Shown here in pieces: positions 18,954 through 27,039 of a stretch of 28,304 nucleotides of DNA. The notes under the pieces were generated by a model. That model had not been told where the DNA came from. It worked only from the letters and a program-made list of their open reading frames with translations, and ran no database searches. The DNA comes from JAWOFN01 sp046497505 [NCBI: bacterium]. Lineage in GTDB: Bacteria > Blakebacterota > Blakebacteria > Blakebacterales. The stretch is taken from NCBI GenBank assembly GCA_046497505.1, contig JAWOFN010000115.1, positions 1 through 28,304 of the forward strand, given 5' to 3'. Each line of letters begins with the position of its first letter. Position 1 is the first letter of the stretch. The translations under genes were made by a program, and so were the position numbers.

Positions 18954-20776
18954 GTCGTCTCATCCTCCCGGTCCACATCCCCGTCGCGGCCGGGGGGAGA
19001 GCCCCTCATCTCCTCCTCGATGACCTCGTCCAGGGAAGGGCCCCCCCGGGGTCGGAGCAGGCCCCGTTCGATGAGGGGGTCGGGACGGTAGAGGAGGCCC
19101 CAGCGTTCCGAGACCGCCTGGAGACGGGAAGCGGTCCGCTCCTCGCCCAGGCTCCGGGCCGCGCCCAGCAGTCCCCCGCGGAAGGGGGGGGCACCCAGCA
19201 TGAAGACGTCCAGCAGGAGCCAGCCCTCTTCCACCGGTTCGGCCACCAGGTCCCAAAGACGGGACATCTCGAGGGCCATGACCGAGACCACCTCCTCGAC
19301 GAGGCGCTCCTCGGCCTCCTCCGCGTCGGGGGAGGGAAAGGCTTCCGGGGAACGCTCGGGGAGCCGGCGATAGGGGAGGGTATCCAGGCGTTCCTTCCAC
19401 GCGGGGCCGAGACGGCGGAGCAGACCGAAGGGCCCGGCGTGCATGCCCCAGCCGGTCAGGACCCCGTCGATGCGTTCCCGGCTCCATCCCTCGGCGACCA
19501 GCCGCTCCCCCTCCCGGAGGAAGGAGGCGGCCAGGGCGAGACCCGGGGAGGGTTCGGCCAGATAGCAGAAGACACCGAGGAGGTCGGCGGAGGCCAGCAG
19601 GTGCCGGGCGGCGTCCTCGAAGGGGTCGGGCGCGCCGGCGGCAGGGAACCAGGTCACCTCGGCCAGCAGCGGAGGCCGGGCGCAGGGCAGCCTCCGGAGG
19701 AGTCCCGCCCCGCCAGACACCTCCATGGCGGGGACATCCCCTCCGGGGACCGTGCTCCCCCCGGCCTTCAGGGGCGGGGCCATGAGCTTCCCGAAGCGCT
19801 CGGAGACATCTGCGGGGACCTCGAGTCCCTCGGCGCGGTCCCTCCGCTCCCCCTCCCGATCCCCGCGGGGACGGCGCAGGGCTTGACGGGCTCGCAGGAG
19901 GGCCAGCAGGTGCCGGTGGACCTCGCCAGAGACCAGGTCCGCAAGACGGCGGGCCTCTTCTTCCAGCCCCTCCTGCAGGGGGGTCCCGTCGGCGGCGATC
20001 CCCACGGCCTCGATGACCCGGGAGGGGGCGGGGTAGTGGCCCCCGGTCCGCTTGCGTACGGCCTTGCGGTAGCGGTTCCGGAAGGCCCGGCGGCCCAGGC
20101 CGGTGCCTTCCATCAGCAGCTGGAGGGGACGGAAGCCCATGCGACGGGCGGGGGGGCGGAAGCGTCCGGAGCGGATCTCCTCCACCAGGTCCGCCGCCTC
20201 GGCGTGGAGCCGCTCCCGGGACACCACCCGGTCCACCAGACCCCACTGCAGGGCCTTCTCGGCGTCTACCGCCTGACCGGTCAGGATCATGTCGAGGGAC
20301 CGGCGCTGTCCGATGAGCCGGGGCAGACGCTGGGTACCTCCCCATCCCGGGAGGATCCCGATATGGACCTCGGGGAAGGCGAGCCAGCTCTCCTCCGCTG
20401 CGGCGATGCGGGTATCGCAGGCCAGGGCCAGCTCCACCCCCCCGCCCAGACAGCGACCCTCGATGGCTGCGATGACGGGGAAGGAGAGATCGGCGAACTC
20501 CTGGAAGAGGAGCTGGCCCTCCCGTGAGGCCTCGTAGGCCTCCTGCCAGGCGTCCACCTCCTCCATGGCCGACACGTCCGCCCCGGCCTGGAAGTCGCCG
20601 CCGGACTCGGCGGCGAAGACCAGCCCCCGGGGAGGGACCTGGCGGGCCTCTTCAGCCAGTCTCCTGAGGTCGGCCATCACCCCGCGGGTGAGCAGGGGCG
20701 GTCGGCGACCCTCAGGGGTGAAGAAGGCCCAGAGGATATCGTCCGTTCGTTCGGTGCGTAATCCCATGTCCCGCAT
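18950..20776 (-). CDS. FadJ-like protein: enoyl-CoA hydratase domain with degenerate dehydrogenase domain
   Basis: Residues about 10-200 form a crotonase domain with the oxyanion motif QAGAD and both catalytic glutamates, E115 (GGGVE) and E136 (FPEVH), so hydration of enoyl-CoA looks possible. A FadB/FadJ linker (HYPAPSRVIEAV) follows. After that, only about 60 residues occupy the place of the NAD-binding Rossmann domain. No GxGxxG motif is visible, and the HFFNP-type catalytic His segment reads RRLPCARPPLLAEV (361-374), without His. The C-terminal 3-hydroxyacyl-CoA dehydrogenase helices remain (WGMHAGPFGLL, about 443-453; APPFRGG, 529-535). At 608 residues it is about 100 shorter than FadJ. 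No thiolase gene is adjacent. No good ribosome binding site marks the start; Met4 is an alternative. It overlaps the YfhO-like gene by GTGA. Confidence 0.83.
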   Translation of the reverse strand: MRDMGLRTERTDDILWAFFTPEGRRPPLLTRGVMADLRRLAEEARQVPPRGLVFAAESGGDFQAGADVSAMEEVDAWQEAYEASREGQLLFQEFADLSFPVIAAIEGRCLGGGVELALACDTRIAAAEESWLAFPEVHIGILPGWGGTQRLPRLIGQRRSLDMILTGQAVDAEKALQWGLVDRVVSRERLHAEAADLVEEIRSGRFRPPARRMGFRPLQLLMEGTGLGRRAFRNRYRKAVRKRTGGHYPAPSRVIEAVGIAADGTPLQEGLEEEARRLADLVSGEVHRHLLALLRARQALRRPRGDREGERRDRAEGLEVPADVSERFGKLMAPPLKAGGSTVPGGDVPAMEVSGGAGLLRRLPCARPPLLAEVTWFPAAGAPDPFEDAARHLLASADLLGVFCYLAEPSPGLALAASFLREGERLVAEGWSRERIDGVLTGWGMHAGPFGLLRRLGPAWKERLDTLPYRRLPERSPEAFPSPDAEEAEERLVEEVVSVMALEMSRLWDLVAEPVEEGWLLLDVFMLGAPPFRGGLLGAARSLGEERTASRLQAVSERWGLLYRPDPLIERGLLRPRGGPSLDEVIEEEMRGSPPGRDGDVDREDETT

Positions 20777-20818
20777 GAAAGCGGTCCGGGCCCGCCCGGG
20801 TCAACGTACAACCCCCGC

Positions 20819-22312
20819 TCAGGCGGAGGGCCCGGAGGGGCGGCGGGCGACCACGACCAGCGAGAGGCCGGGCAATGGGAGGATGGGATCGATGAGACGC
20901 CAGAACCAGACCAGGGTGTCGAACACCTTCAGCTGGAACCGGCCCAGCCGCCTGCGCTTCAGGATCCGGGCGTTCACCAGCCAGGGGAGGGTCCCCACCC
21001 GGTTGAAGGAGAAGATGCGGTCGACCTCGAAGCCCGCCTCCTCGAAGCGCGTCGACAGCTCCTCCCGGCTGTAACGGCGGTGGTGATCCAGGACCCGGTC
21101 GAGGGTGCCGTAGAGCCACGGGTGGGCCGGGACCAGGACCAGGGCCCGGCCCCCGGGGGCCAGGGTGCGGTAGATGTTCTCCAGGGCCACCTCGTCCCGT
21201 TCCACGTGCTCCAGCACGTTCAGGCAGACGGCGGTGTCGTACCGGCACTCCAGGTCGTCGAACTCCCGCGGCACCTCCAGGTCCAGGTCCCGGACGTCCA
21301 CCCGCTGGTAGTCGCCGAATCGGTTCCTGAGGTAGTCCAGGTGGAGGGGGTCGGTGTCCGAAACGGTGTAGCGGTCCCGGGGGAGGAGCTTGAGGGTGAT
21401 GTTCCCCAGCCCCGAGCCCAGCTCCAGCACATGGCGTCCCACCCAGGGACGGATGGCATCGGCGATCCAGCGGTTGAAGCGGTGGGTGCTGGACAGACCC
21501 AGCAGCATGTCGTGGCCGTAGCGCTCGTCGTAGGCATCGTCGATGAGGCGGTATTTCAGGATGGTGGTTACGGCCCGGAGCCCGTCACGCCACGTGATCT
21601 TCTTCCCCTCGTCGTAGCTCCGGCCCCGGTAGGAGATGGGGACCTCGAAGATGCGGCAGTCCCGCCGGGCCAGCTTGGCCGTGATCTCCGGTTCGATGCC
21701 GAAGCGGTCCGAGCGGAGGGGGATCGACTTCAGGATCAGGGCCCGTACCGCCTTGTAGCCGGTCTCCATGTCGGTGAGGTTGAGCCCGGTGAACATGTTG
21801 GAGAGGGTGGTCAGCAGGCGGTTGCCCACCGTGTGCCAGAAGTAGAGGACCCGCCGGTACCCGGCGGCCTGGAACCGGGAGCCGTAGACCGCGTCCGCCT
21901 CCCCGGAGAGGATCGGCTCCAGGAGCCGGACGTAGTCCCGGGGGTCGTACTCCAGGTCGGCGTCCTGGGTGAGGATGATCTCGCCCGCGGCCTCCTCGAC
22001 GGCCCGGCGCAGGGCGGCCCCTTTCCCCCTGTTCTCCTCCTGCCTCAGCAGGGTGATGGTGTCGGGGTGGGCGGCCGCGAAGGTCTCCAGCAGCTCGATC
22101 GTGCCGTCGGTGGAGGCGTCGTCCACCACGATGAGTTCCCGCTCCAGCCCGCCGGGCAGGGGGGCGGCGAGGACCTCCTCGAGGAGCTGCTTCACGAAGA
22201 AGCGCTCGTTGTAGACGGGGATGAGGATGCTCACCCGCCGGAAGGGGCCTGAGGGGTCTCCTCCCGGCGCGTGAGCCGGGGCGCTGCGGTCGGTCGGTTC
22301 TTCCGGGTGCAT
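20819..22312 (-). CDS. Fused family 2 glycosyltransferase and SAM-dependent methyltransferase
   Basis: This 497-residue protein has two enzymes in one chain. Residues about 26-255 are a family 2 glycosyltransferase of the dolichyl/polyprenyl-phosphate mannose synthase type (ILIPVYNE, VVDDASTDGT, and the metal-binding D117-A-D119 in TQDADLEYD). Residues about 270-430 are a class I methyltransferase with motif I LELGSGLGN and the NVLEHV segment. This pairing is a known architecture. The first domain probably charges a polyprenyl phosphate with a sugar at the inner membrane face; the methyl acceptor is unknown. The downstream YfhO-like protein could be a user of such a lipid-linked sugar. It is 42 nt upstream of the FadJ-like gene. 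No clear ribosome binding site supports the ATG at 22312. Confidence 0.9.
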   Translation of the reverse strand: MHPEEPTDRSAPAHAPGGDPSGPFRRVSILIPVYNERFFVKQLLEEVLAAPLPGGLERELIVVDDASTDGTIELLETFAAAHPDTITLLRQEENRGKGAALRRAVEEAAGEIILTQDADLEYDPRDYVRLLEPILSGEADAVYGSRFQAAGYRRVLYFWHTVGNRLLTTLSNMFTGLNLTDMETGYKAVRALILKSIPLRSDRFGIEPEITAKLARRDCRIFEVPISYRGRSYDEGKKITWRDGLRAVTTILKYRLIDDAYDERYGHDMLLGLSSTHRFNRWIADAIRPWVGRHVLELGSGLGNITLKLLPRDRYTVSDTDPLHLDYLRNRFGDYQRVDVRDLDLEVPREFDDLECRYDTAVCLNVLEHVERDEVALENIYRTLAPGGRALVLVPAHPWLYGTLDRVLDHHRRYSREELSTRFEEAGFEVDRIFSFNRVGTLPWLVNARILKRRRLGRFQLKVFDTLVWFWRLIDPILPLPGLSLVVVARRPSGPSA

Positions 22313-22319
22313 AGTGGGG

Positions 22320-22513
22320 GGACTCTAGCAGAGCCTCCCGCGCCCTGTCACGGCCAGCGGACCGCGCAGCGCCGGGCCGTGTTCGTGTAGCGGGAATCCA
22401 GCAGCCACAGGCTCCCGTCCGGGGCGAATGCCATCTGGTTGGCCGGCTCCTGGAGGGTCCAGGCGGCGATCAACCTGCCGTCCCCGCCGTAGACCTCCAT
22501 GCGGACCAGGCCG
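22320..22513. repeat. Direct repeat copy A: 3' part of tandem beta-propeller genes
   Basis: This segment aligns without gaps to 23519-23712 at an offset of 1199 nt, with about 14 mismatches by eye in 194 nt. It covers the last 160 or so coding bases of the propeller gene plus about 28 nt after its stop. The similarity continues less strictly through the gene. Confidence 0.85.
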
Positions 22514-23448
22514 GTGGTGTTCCCCTCTTCGAACCGTGTGTCCGAGGCCTTCTGGCCGAGGAGCGCGGTGATTACCCAGAGACGTCCTCCACCATCGTAG
22601 GCGATGTCGAACGTGACCGGGTCGGCTGCGGCACGGACCGCACCCGGATCCCGGACGGCCATCTCCGGCGTGCGGGGGGTGAATGCGAGCTCACGGGTGA
22701 TCACCCTCTCCAGATCCCCCGTGCCCGCATCGTAGATCCGGATCTCATCGAAGTAATGGAACGCGACGGCCACGCTCCCGTCTTTCCCCGCGGCTCGGAT
22801 CGTGTTGACCAGGACTCGGTTGCGGGGCTCCTGAACCGGCTTCGGTTCACCGAAGGTCCTGATCAGATCCCCCTCGGAGTCGAGGATCTCGACGAGGGGC
22901 GGGAGGGGAGGGTAGCCGGCGCCGGGTCTGACCTCCATGACCACCATGTCGCCCGTACCGGCCCTCATGTAGCGGTCCTGTCCGATCGGGACGGGGGTGG
23001 CACCGGTCAGGACCTCTCCGTCCATCGGCTCGCTCTCCAGGAACGATCCCTCGGTGGTGAAGAAGCTGATACGGCGGTTCATGAGGTCTTTCACCGCGAG
23101 CCGGCCGTCGGGCGTGAACCAGCAGCCCGCCGGCATCTGGAACTCCCCGGGGCCGCCCCCTTCCTGACCGACCCGCCCGAGGAAGGTGCCGTCGGGGGCG
23201 TACATGTGGATGGCCTTGTTGCCCCGGTCGGTCACATAGAGGGTCCCGTCCTCGCCCACGGTCATCTGCCGGGGACCGTACAGCAGGGCCTCCTCGGAAC
23301 CCGAGGCGCCCACCCGGACCTGTACGGTCAACTCGGGTGGCGGCGCCGCCGGCCGGAAGGAGTTCCGCACAGTCGATACGTCCTGGCCCTGTACGGAAGG
23401 GGCCAGGAGGAGCAGTCCGAAGACCGTTCCTGACATCAGTCGATGCAT
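22348..23448 (-). CDS. Secreted 6-bladed beta-propeller (NHL-like) protein, copy 1
   Basis: This 366-residue protein has a signal peptide (residues 1-22, ending VQGQ) and NHL/6-bladed propeller repeats, the clearest being GTLYVTDRGNKAIHMYAPDG and the following GQEGGGPGEFQMPAG. Others centre on FDEIRIYD, GGRLWVIT and DGSLWLLD. No catalytic residues are recognisable; such propellers usually bind ligands or partners. The ATG at 23448 follows GGGAGGAA. It is a tandem duplicate of the gene just upstream (23547-24671), with a 98-nt gap. It ends 35 nt before the glycosyltransferase fusion on the same strand, so readthrough into that operon is possible. The C-terminus CAVRWP is shared with the paralogue. 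Confidence 0.9.
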   Translation of the reverse strand: MHRLMSGTVFGLLLLAPSVQGQDVSTVRNSFRPAAPPPELTVQVRVGASGSEEALLYGPRQMTVGEDGTLYVTDRGNKAIHMYAPDGTFLGRVGQEGGGPGEFQMPAGCWFTPDGRLAVKDLMNRRISFFTTEGSFLESEPMDGEVLTGATPVPIGQDRYMRAGTGDMVVMEVRPGAGYPPLPPLVEILDSEGDLIRTFGEPKPVQEPRNRVLVNTIRAAGKDGSVAVAFHYFDEIRIYDAGTGDLERVITRELAFTPRTPEMAVRDPGAVRAAADPVTFDIAYDGGGRLWVITALLGQKASDTRFEEGNTTGLVRMEVYGGDGRLIAAWTLQEPANQMAFAPDGSLWLLDSRYTNTARRCAVRWP

Positions 23449-23518
23449 CTGGGTTCCTCCCTCCTCGATCCGACCGCCCTCTTCGTGCCGGCGGACGGGG
23501 CTGCCGCAGAGTCAGGGA

Positions 23519-23712
23519 GGACCCTACCAGAGCCCCCCGCTGCCTGTCACGGCCAGCGGACCGCGCAGTGCCGGGCCGTGTTCGTGTACTGCGAATCCAG
23601 CAGCCAGAGGCTCCCGTCCGGGGCGAATGCCATCTGGTTGGCCGGCTCATCCAGGGTCCAGGCGGCGATCATCCTGCCGTCCCCGCCGTAGACCTCCATG
23701 CGGACCAGGCCG
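23519..23712. repeat. Direct repeat copy B: 3' part of tandem beta-propeller genes
   Basis: This is the partner of 22320-22513 (about 93 percent identity by eye, no gaps). The duplicated unit extends past the stop codon into the intergenic sequence. Confidence 0.85.
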
Positions 23713-24671
23713 GCGTATTCCCCGGTCTCCTCCCTCTCCCCGGTGCCCGCCTCATCGAACAGCGAGGTGATGACCCAGAGGCGCCCGTCCGGGTCGAAGG
23801 CCACATCCAGGGTCACCGGGTCGGCGGCAGCGGTGGCCCGGACCGCCACATTCCCCTCCCCGACATCCCGGGTCTGCATCTCCAGCTTCGGCTCCCGGGG
23901 GGTGAAGGCCAGCTCCCTGGTGATGATCATGTCGACCTGGCCGCTCTTCACATCGTAGATCCGGATGTCGTCGGCGAACCGGAAGGCGGCGGCTACCTGT
24001 CCCCTGTGCCCGGCTATGGAGACGCTGTTCACCAGCATCCCCGCCCGCCGGTCCTCGACCGGCTTCCGCTCCCCGAAGCTCTTCAGCGAGCGGCCCTCGC
24101 CGTCCACCACCTCCAGGAAGGGGGGTTCGGAGGGTGCGCCGCCCGGCCCTTCCCTGCGCATCACGACCATCCCGCCGGTATTCGCGGTCAGGTAGGTGCC
24201 GTCCCCCAGCGGCTCGAGCACCGCGCTGGTCATGAGCATCCCATCCAGCGGCTCGCTCCGGAGGAACTCCCCGTCGGGGCGGAAGTAGCTGGTCCGCTGG
24301 TTCATCATGTCCTTCACGGCCAGCAGCCCGTCGGGGGTGAACCAGGAGCCGGCGGGCATCTGGAACTCGCCCGGGCCGCCCCCCTCCTGGCCGATCCGCC
24401 CCAGGAAGGTGCCGTCGGGGGCGTACATGTGGATCGCCTTGTTCCCCCGGTCGGTGACGTAGAGGGTCCCGTCGGGACCCATGTTCAGGTGACCGGGCGT
24501 GTAGAAGAGGGCCTCGTCCGGTCCGCTCTCCCCCACCACGGTCAGCACCTCGAGCGTGGGGGCAGGGCCCGCCGCCTCGAAGGGGTTGGCCACCACCATC
24601 GGCTCCTGGGCCCCGGCCGCGGCGGCTGCGGCGATCAGCAGGGTCAGGGACAGGGTCGTCAGACGCTTCAT
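23547..24671 (-). CDS. Secreted 6-bladed beta-propeller (NHL-like) protein, copy 2
   Basis: This 374-residue paralogue of the downstream gene has an Ala-rich signal peptide (residues 1-21, ending AGAQ) and the same propeller repeats (TLYVTDRGNKAIHMY, DDIRIYD, DGRLWVIT, DGSLWLLD). Start choice: ATG 24671 has GGAGG 6 nt upstream; an ATG two codons earlier overlaps that site and is less likely. The two copies are almost identical in the first blade and at the C-terminus. They diverge in the middle, for example in a Glu/Gly/Thr-rich loop (about residues 310-325) that is different in the other copy. It is the first gene of the long minus-strand run. No catalytic motif is seen. Confidence 0.9.
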   Translation of the reverse strand: MKRLTTLSLTLLIAAAAAAGAQEPMVVANPFEAAGPAPTLEVLTVVGESGPDEALFYTPGHLNMGPDGTLYVTDRGNKAIHMYAPDGTFLGRIGQEGGGPGEFQMPAGSWFTPDGLLAVKDMMNQRTSYFRPDGEFLRSEPLDGMLMTSAVLEPLGDGTYLTANTGGMVVMRREGPGGAPSEPPFLEVVDGEGRSLKSFGERKPVEDRRAGMLVNSVSIAGHRGQVAAAFRFADDIRIYDVKSGQVDMIITRELAFTPREPKLEMQTRDVGEGNVAVRATAAADPVTLDVAFDPDGRLWVITSLFDEAGTGEREETGEYAGLVRMEVYGGDGRMIAAWTLDEPANQMAFAPDGSLWLLDSQYTNTARHCAVRWP

Positions 24672-24866
24672 GCACATCCTCCGGTTCCGCGCAGGGTCGG
24701 ATCCATCGCTCATCCCTGTATCGAACGAGCCGGTCTCGGGATGGACGAGATCTTTTCGCCGTTGCCCCGCGGGGGAGCAGGCCGTTCCCTTCAGGACATG
24801 GGCAGAGGAACCAGACAACAGGGATCGGACGGGGACCGGGCGGATACCCAACCCAGGAGGGGCACG

Positions 24867-25694
24867 GTGGCCGAGGTGGAGGTGGAACGCCTGGGCACCA
24901 ACGGCCGCGGGGTGGGGCGGCTGGATTCCGGCATGGCGGTCTTCGTGGAAGACGGGCTGCCGGGACAGCGCGTGCGGGCCCGCCTCCACAAGGTGAAGAA
25001 GAGCTTCGCGGAAGCACGCATCGAGGAGGTCCTGGAGGAGAGTCCCCACCGGACCGAGCCCCGATGTGTCCACTTCTTCACCTGCGGAGGATGCCGGCTG
25101 CAGCACCTGGACTACGCCGCCCAGCTCCGGGCCAAGACCGCCCAGGTCACCGACGCCCTGGAGCGGATCGGGCACTTCGACGATCCCCCGGTACGGGACG
25201 CCCTGGACAGTCCCGATGCGTGGGGCTACCGGAACAAGATGGAGTACTCCTTCGGGGACGTCCGCTGGCTGACGAAGGAGGAGATGGGCGCGGAGGAGGG
25301 GAACGTGCAGCGCGACTTCGCCCTGGGGCTCCACCCCCGGGGCCGGTGGGCCCAGATCCTCCACCTTCAGGAGTGTCATCTGCCCCATCCCCGGTCGGTG
25401 GAGATTCTGAAGGCGGTCCAGGACCGGACTGCCGGGAGCCGGTTCGCACCCTACTCCGGCAAGACCCACCGGGGCTACTGGCGTTTCCTCATCACCCGGC
25501 AGGGGGTACGCACCGACCAGTGGCTGGCGGACATCGTCACCGAGGACCTGCCCGACGCACATGGTGAGACCGAGGCCCTGGCCCGGGGCCTGGAGGAGAT
25601 CGGAGGCAACCGTTACTGTCTCGATCTCGTTCAACCGATCGACCTGCTCCCCCATACGCCCCATGTGGAGTGTGTGGCCCGGCTGACCGCCTGA
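24867..25694 (+). CDS. RumA/RlmD-like protein lacking its methyltransferase core
   Basis: This 275-residue protein starts at GTG 24867 (AGGAGG at 24855-24860, 6-nt spacer). It has a TRAM RNA-binding domain (about 1-58) and the 4Fe-4S ligands of RNA uracil-5-methyltransferases, C67, C73, C76 and C170, with the C-x5-C-x2-C pattern of E. coli RumA. The central RNA-binding domain follows to about residue 228. Then the sequence jumps to the family C-terminus: LARGLEEI, then VQPIDLLPHTPHVECVARL. The SAM-binding motif, the DPP motif and the catalytic SCNP cysteine, about 170-190 residues in all, are absent. The frame stays open across the join. It may be an in-frame deletion pseudogene, an assembly collapse, or a retained RNA-binding Fe-S protein. 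Methylation by this chain alone is not expected. Confidence 0.82.
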   Translation: MAEVEVERLGTNGRGVGRLDSGMAVFVEDGLPGQRVRARLHKVKKSFAEARIEEVLEESPHRTEPRCVHFFTCGGCRLQHLDYAAQLRAKTAQVTDALERIGHFDDPPVRDALDSPDAWGYRNKMEYSFGDVRWLTKEEMGAEEGNVQRDFALGLHPRGRWAQILHLQECHLPHPRSVEILKAVQDRTAGSRFAPYSGKTHRGYWRFLITRQGVRTDQWLADIVTEDLPDAHGETEALARGLEEIGGNRYCLDLVQPIDLLPHTPHVECVARLTA

Positions 25695-25732
25695 TGAGTC
25701 GCGGACACGCGATCGAACCCTTGGAGTCCATC

Positions 25733-26911
25733 ATGGCCCGACCGACCACGACGTCCGTGCAGAGCCATCTTCTTTTCCTCATGCTCCCCCTCTTCCTGCT
25801 GACCGCCTGCGGCGGGGGCGAGGAATGGGGAGGGCGACTCGAGACCGTGGACGGGGTGAGCCATCTCTACAACCCGGATACCGCGGCCTGGGGCATGGAC
25901 TGCGTGCCCCTGGTCCAGGAGGAGGTCCTGGGCGGTACGGCGGGTCCGGAAGAGGCGCTCCTGAGCTCGCCTGTGGCCGTGGCGGTGGGGACGGATGGGA
26001 CCCGCTACGTCCTGGACCAGGCGGACCACCGGGTCCTCCGCTTCGATGGACAGGGGGACTACCTGGGGAGCTTCGGCCGGGAGGGGGAGGGTCCCGGGGA
26101 GTTCCTCGATCCGGCGGACCTGGCGCTGCTGGAGGACGGCACCCTCGTGGTGACCGACTACGGGAACGGGCGGGTGGGCCTCTTCGATGCCGGGGGCACC
26201 TTCCTGCGTTCGTTCCGGGCCGGGGCCCAGGCCGGGCAGGTGGCCGAGGCCGGCAACGGGCTCCTCTACATCACGAGCCAGCCCCGGAGCATGATGATGA
26301 TGGCACGTCTGGGGACTGTTGAGGATGAGGAACCCGCACTGGTGGAGCAGTACGACCTCCAGGGTGCGGTCACCGACCGCCTCGGGACCCCGGTGGACTC
26401 GGAAGGGGTGCTGCTTCCCAGGTGGAAGAACAAGATCTACATCGCTTCCGCTCCCGATGGGGCCCTGCTCCTGAACTGGATGCTGGACGACCGCATCCAG
26501 GTCTTCTCCCCCGGGGGCGAGCTGATCCGGGTGGTACACCGCCCCGTGGCCTTCGAGCCCCGGGAACCCACCGAGGAGACGCAGGGCACGCCGGAGGGAG
26601 GGATGAGCTTCCAGTTCGAATTCGACATCCTGGCTGTGGGCATGGCGGTCCGTCCGGACGGCGAGATGATGGCCGTCACCACGGCCCTGGACCCCACCGA
26701 CTTCCGTTTCCGGGAGGAGCAGGAGGAGGACCCCCGGCCCTCCCGGTGGGCCATCGACCTCTTCGACGACGCCGGGCGCTGGCTGGCCCGCTACCCCACG
26801 GGGGAGGAGATGCCCGCAGCGGTCCTGGACTGGGGAGCGGACGGGCTCTATGTGATCAACCACCAGGGGGACGCCAGCGTCCGGCGCTTCTCCATCGTGC
26901 AGCCGCAGTAG
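25733..26911 (+). CDS. 6-bladed beta-propeller lipoprotein
   Basis: This 392-residue protein has a lipoprotein signal peptide with lipobox LTAC, the lipidated residue being Cys26. It should be anchored in a membrane facing the periplasm or surface. Propeller repeats include [23 protein letters not shown], in shortened form [13 protein letters not shown], then [11 protein letters not shown] and [15 protein letters not shown]. It is clearly related to, but more divergent than, the tandem pair at 22348-24671. The ATG at 25733 (GGAG 6 nt upstream) is chosen because it gives a proper lipoprotein signal; an ATG at 25694 overlaps the stop of the preceding gene (TGATG) and is the alternative. It is probably cotranscribed with the RumA-like gene 38 nt upstream. 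Function is unknown. Confidence 0.88.
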   Translation: MARPTTTSVQSHLLFLMLPLFLLTACGGGEEWGGRLETVDGVSHLYNPDTAAWGMDCVPLVQEEVLGGTAGPEEALLSSPVAVAVGTDGTRYVLDQADHRVLRFDGQGDYLGSFGREGEGPGEFLDPADLALLEDGTLVVTDYGNGRVGLFDAGGTFLRSFRAGAQAGQVAEAGNGLLYITSQPRSMMMMARLGTVEDEEPALVEQYDLQGAVTDRLGTPVDSEGVLLPRWKNKIYIASAPDGALLLNWMLDDRIQVFSPGGELIRVVHRPVAFEPREPTEETQGTPEGGMSFQFEFDILAVGMAVRPDGEMMAVTTALDPTDFRFREEQEEDPRPSRWAIDLFDDAGRWLARYPTGEEMPAAVLDWGADGLYVINHQGDASVRRFSIVQPQ

Positions 26912-26995
26912 ACGACCTCCGGGTCCCACCCGGGCAGGTCACGGCGTTCGGGGTTTCGGGCGCCTCCGTCACCGGGCATCATACAGTCCTGGGAG

Positions 26996-27016
26996 CCCGC
27001 CGGGCGCTCCGGCGGG
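26996..27016 (+). promoter_or_regulatory. Perfect GC hairpin just before the YyaL-like gene
   Basis: CCCGCCGG (26996-27003) and CCGGCGGG (27009-27016) make an 8-bp stem with a 5-nt loop in the 128-nt gap after the propeller lipoprotein. It ends where the purine-rich ribosome binding region (27017-27027) begins. With no T-tract it is a poor intrinsic terminator; a leader hairpin is equally possible. Confidence 0.45.
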
Positions 27017-27039
27017 AGGAACGGAGGTGCCTCGATCCC

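Noticed and set aside
23337-24866. Upstream extension of the RumA-like frame across the propeller gene
   Set aside because: The frame is open by chance antisense to the propeller gene; the GTG at 24867 with AGGAGG starts exactly at the TRAM domain.
24672-25664. N-terminal extension of propeller copy 2 opposite the RumA-like gene
   Set aside because: The signal peptide and GGAGG site place the start at 24671; the extension is antisense to RumA-like coding sequence.
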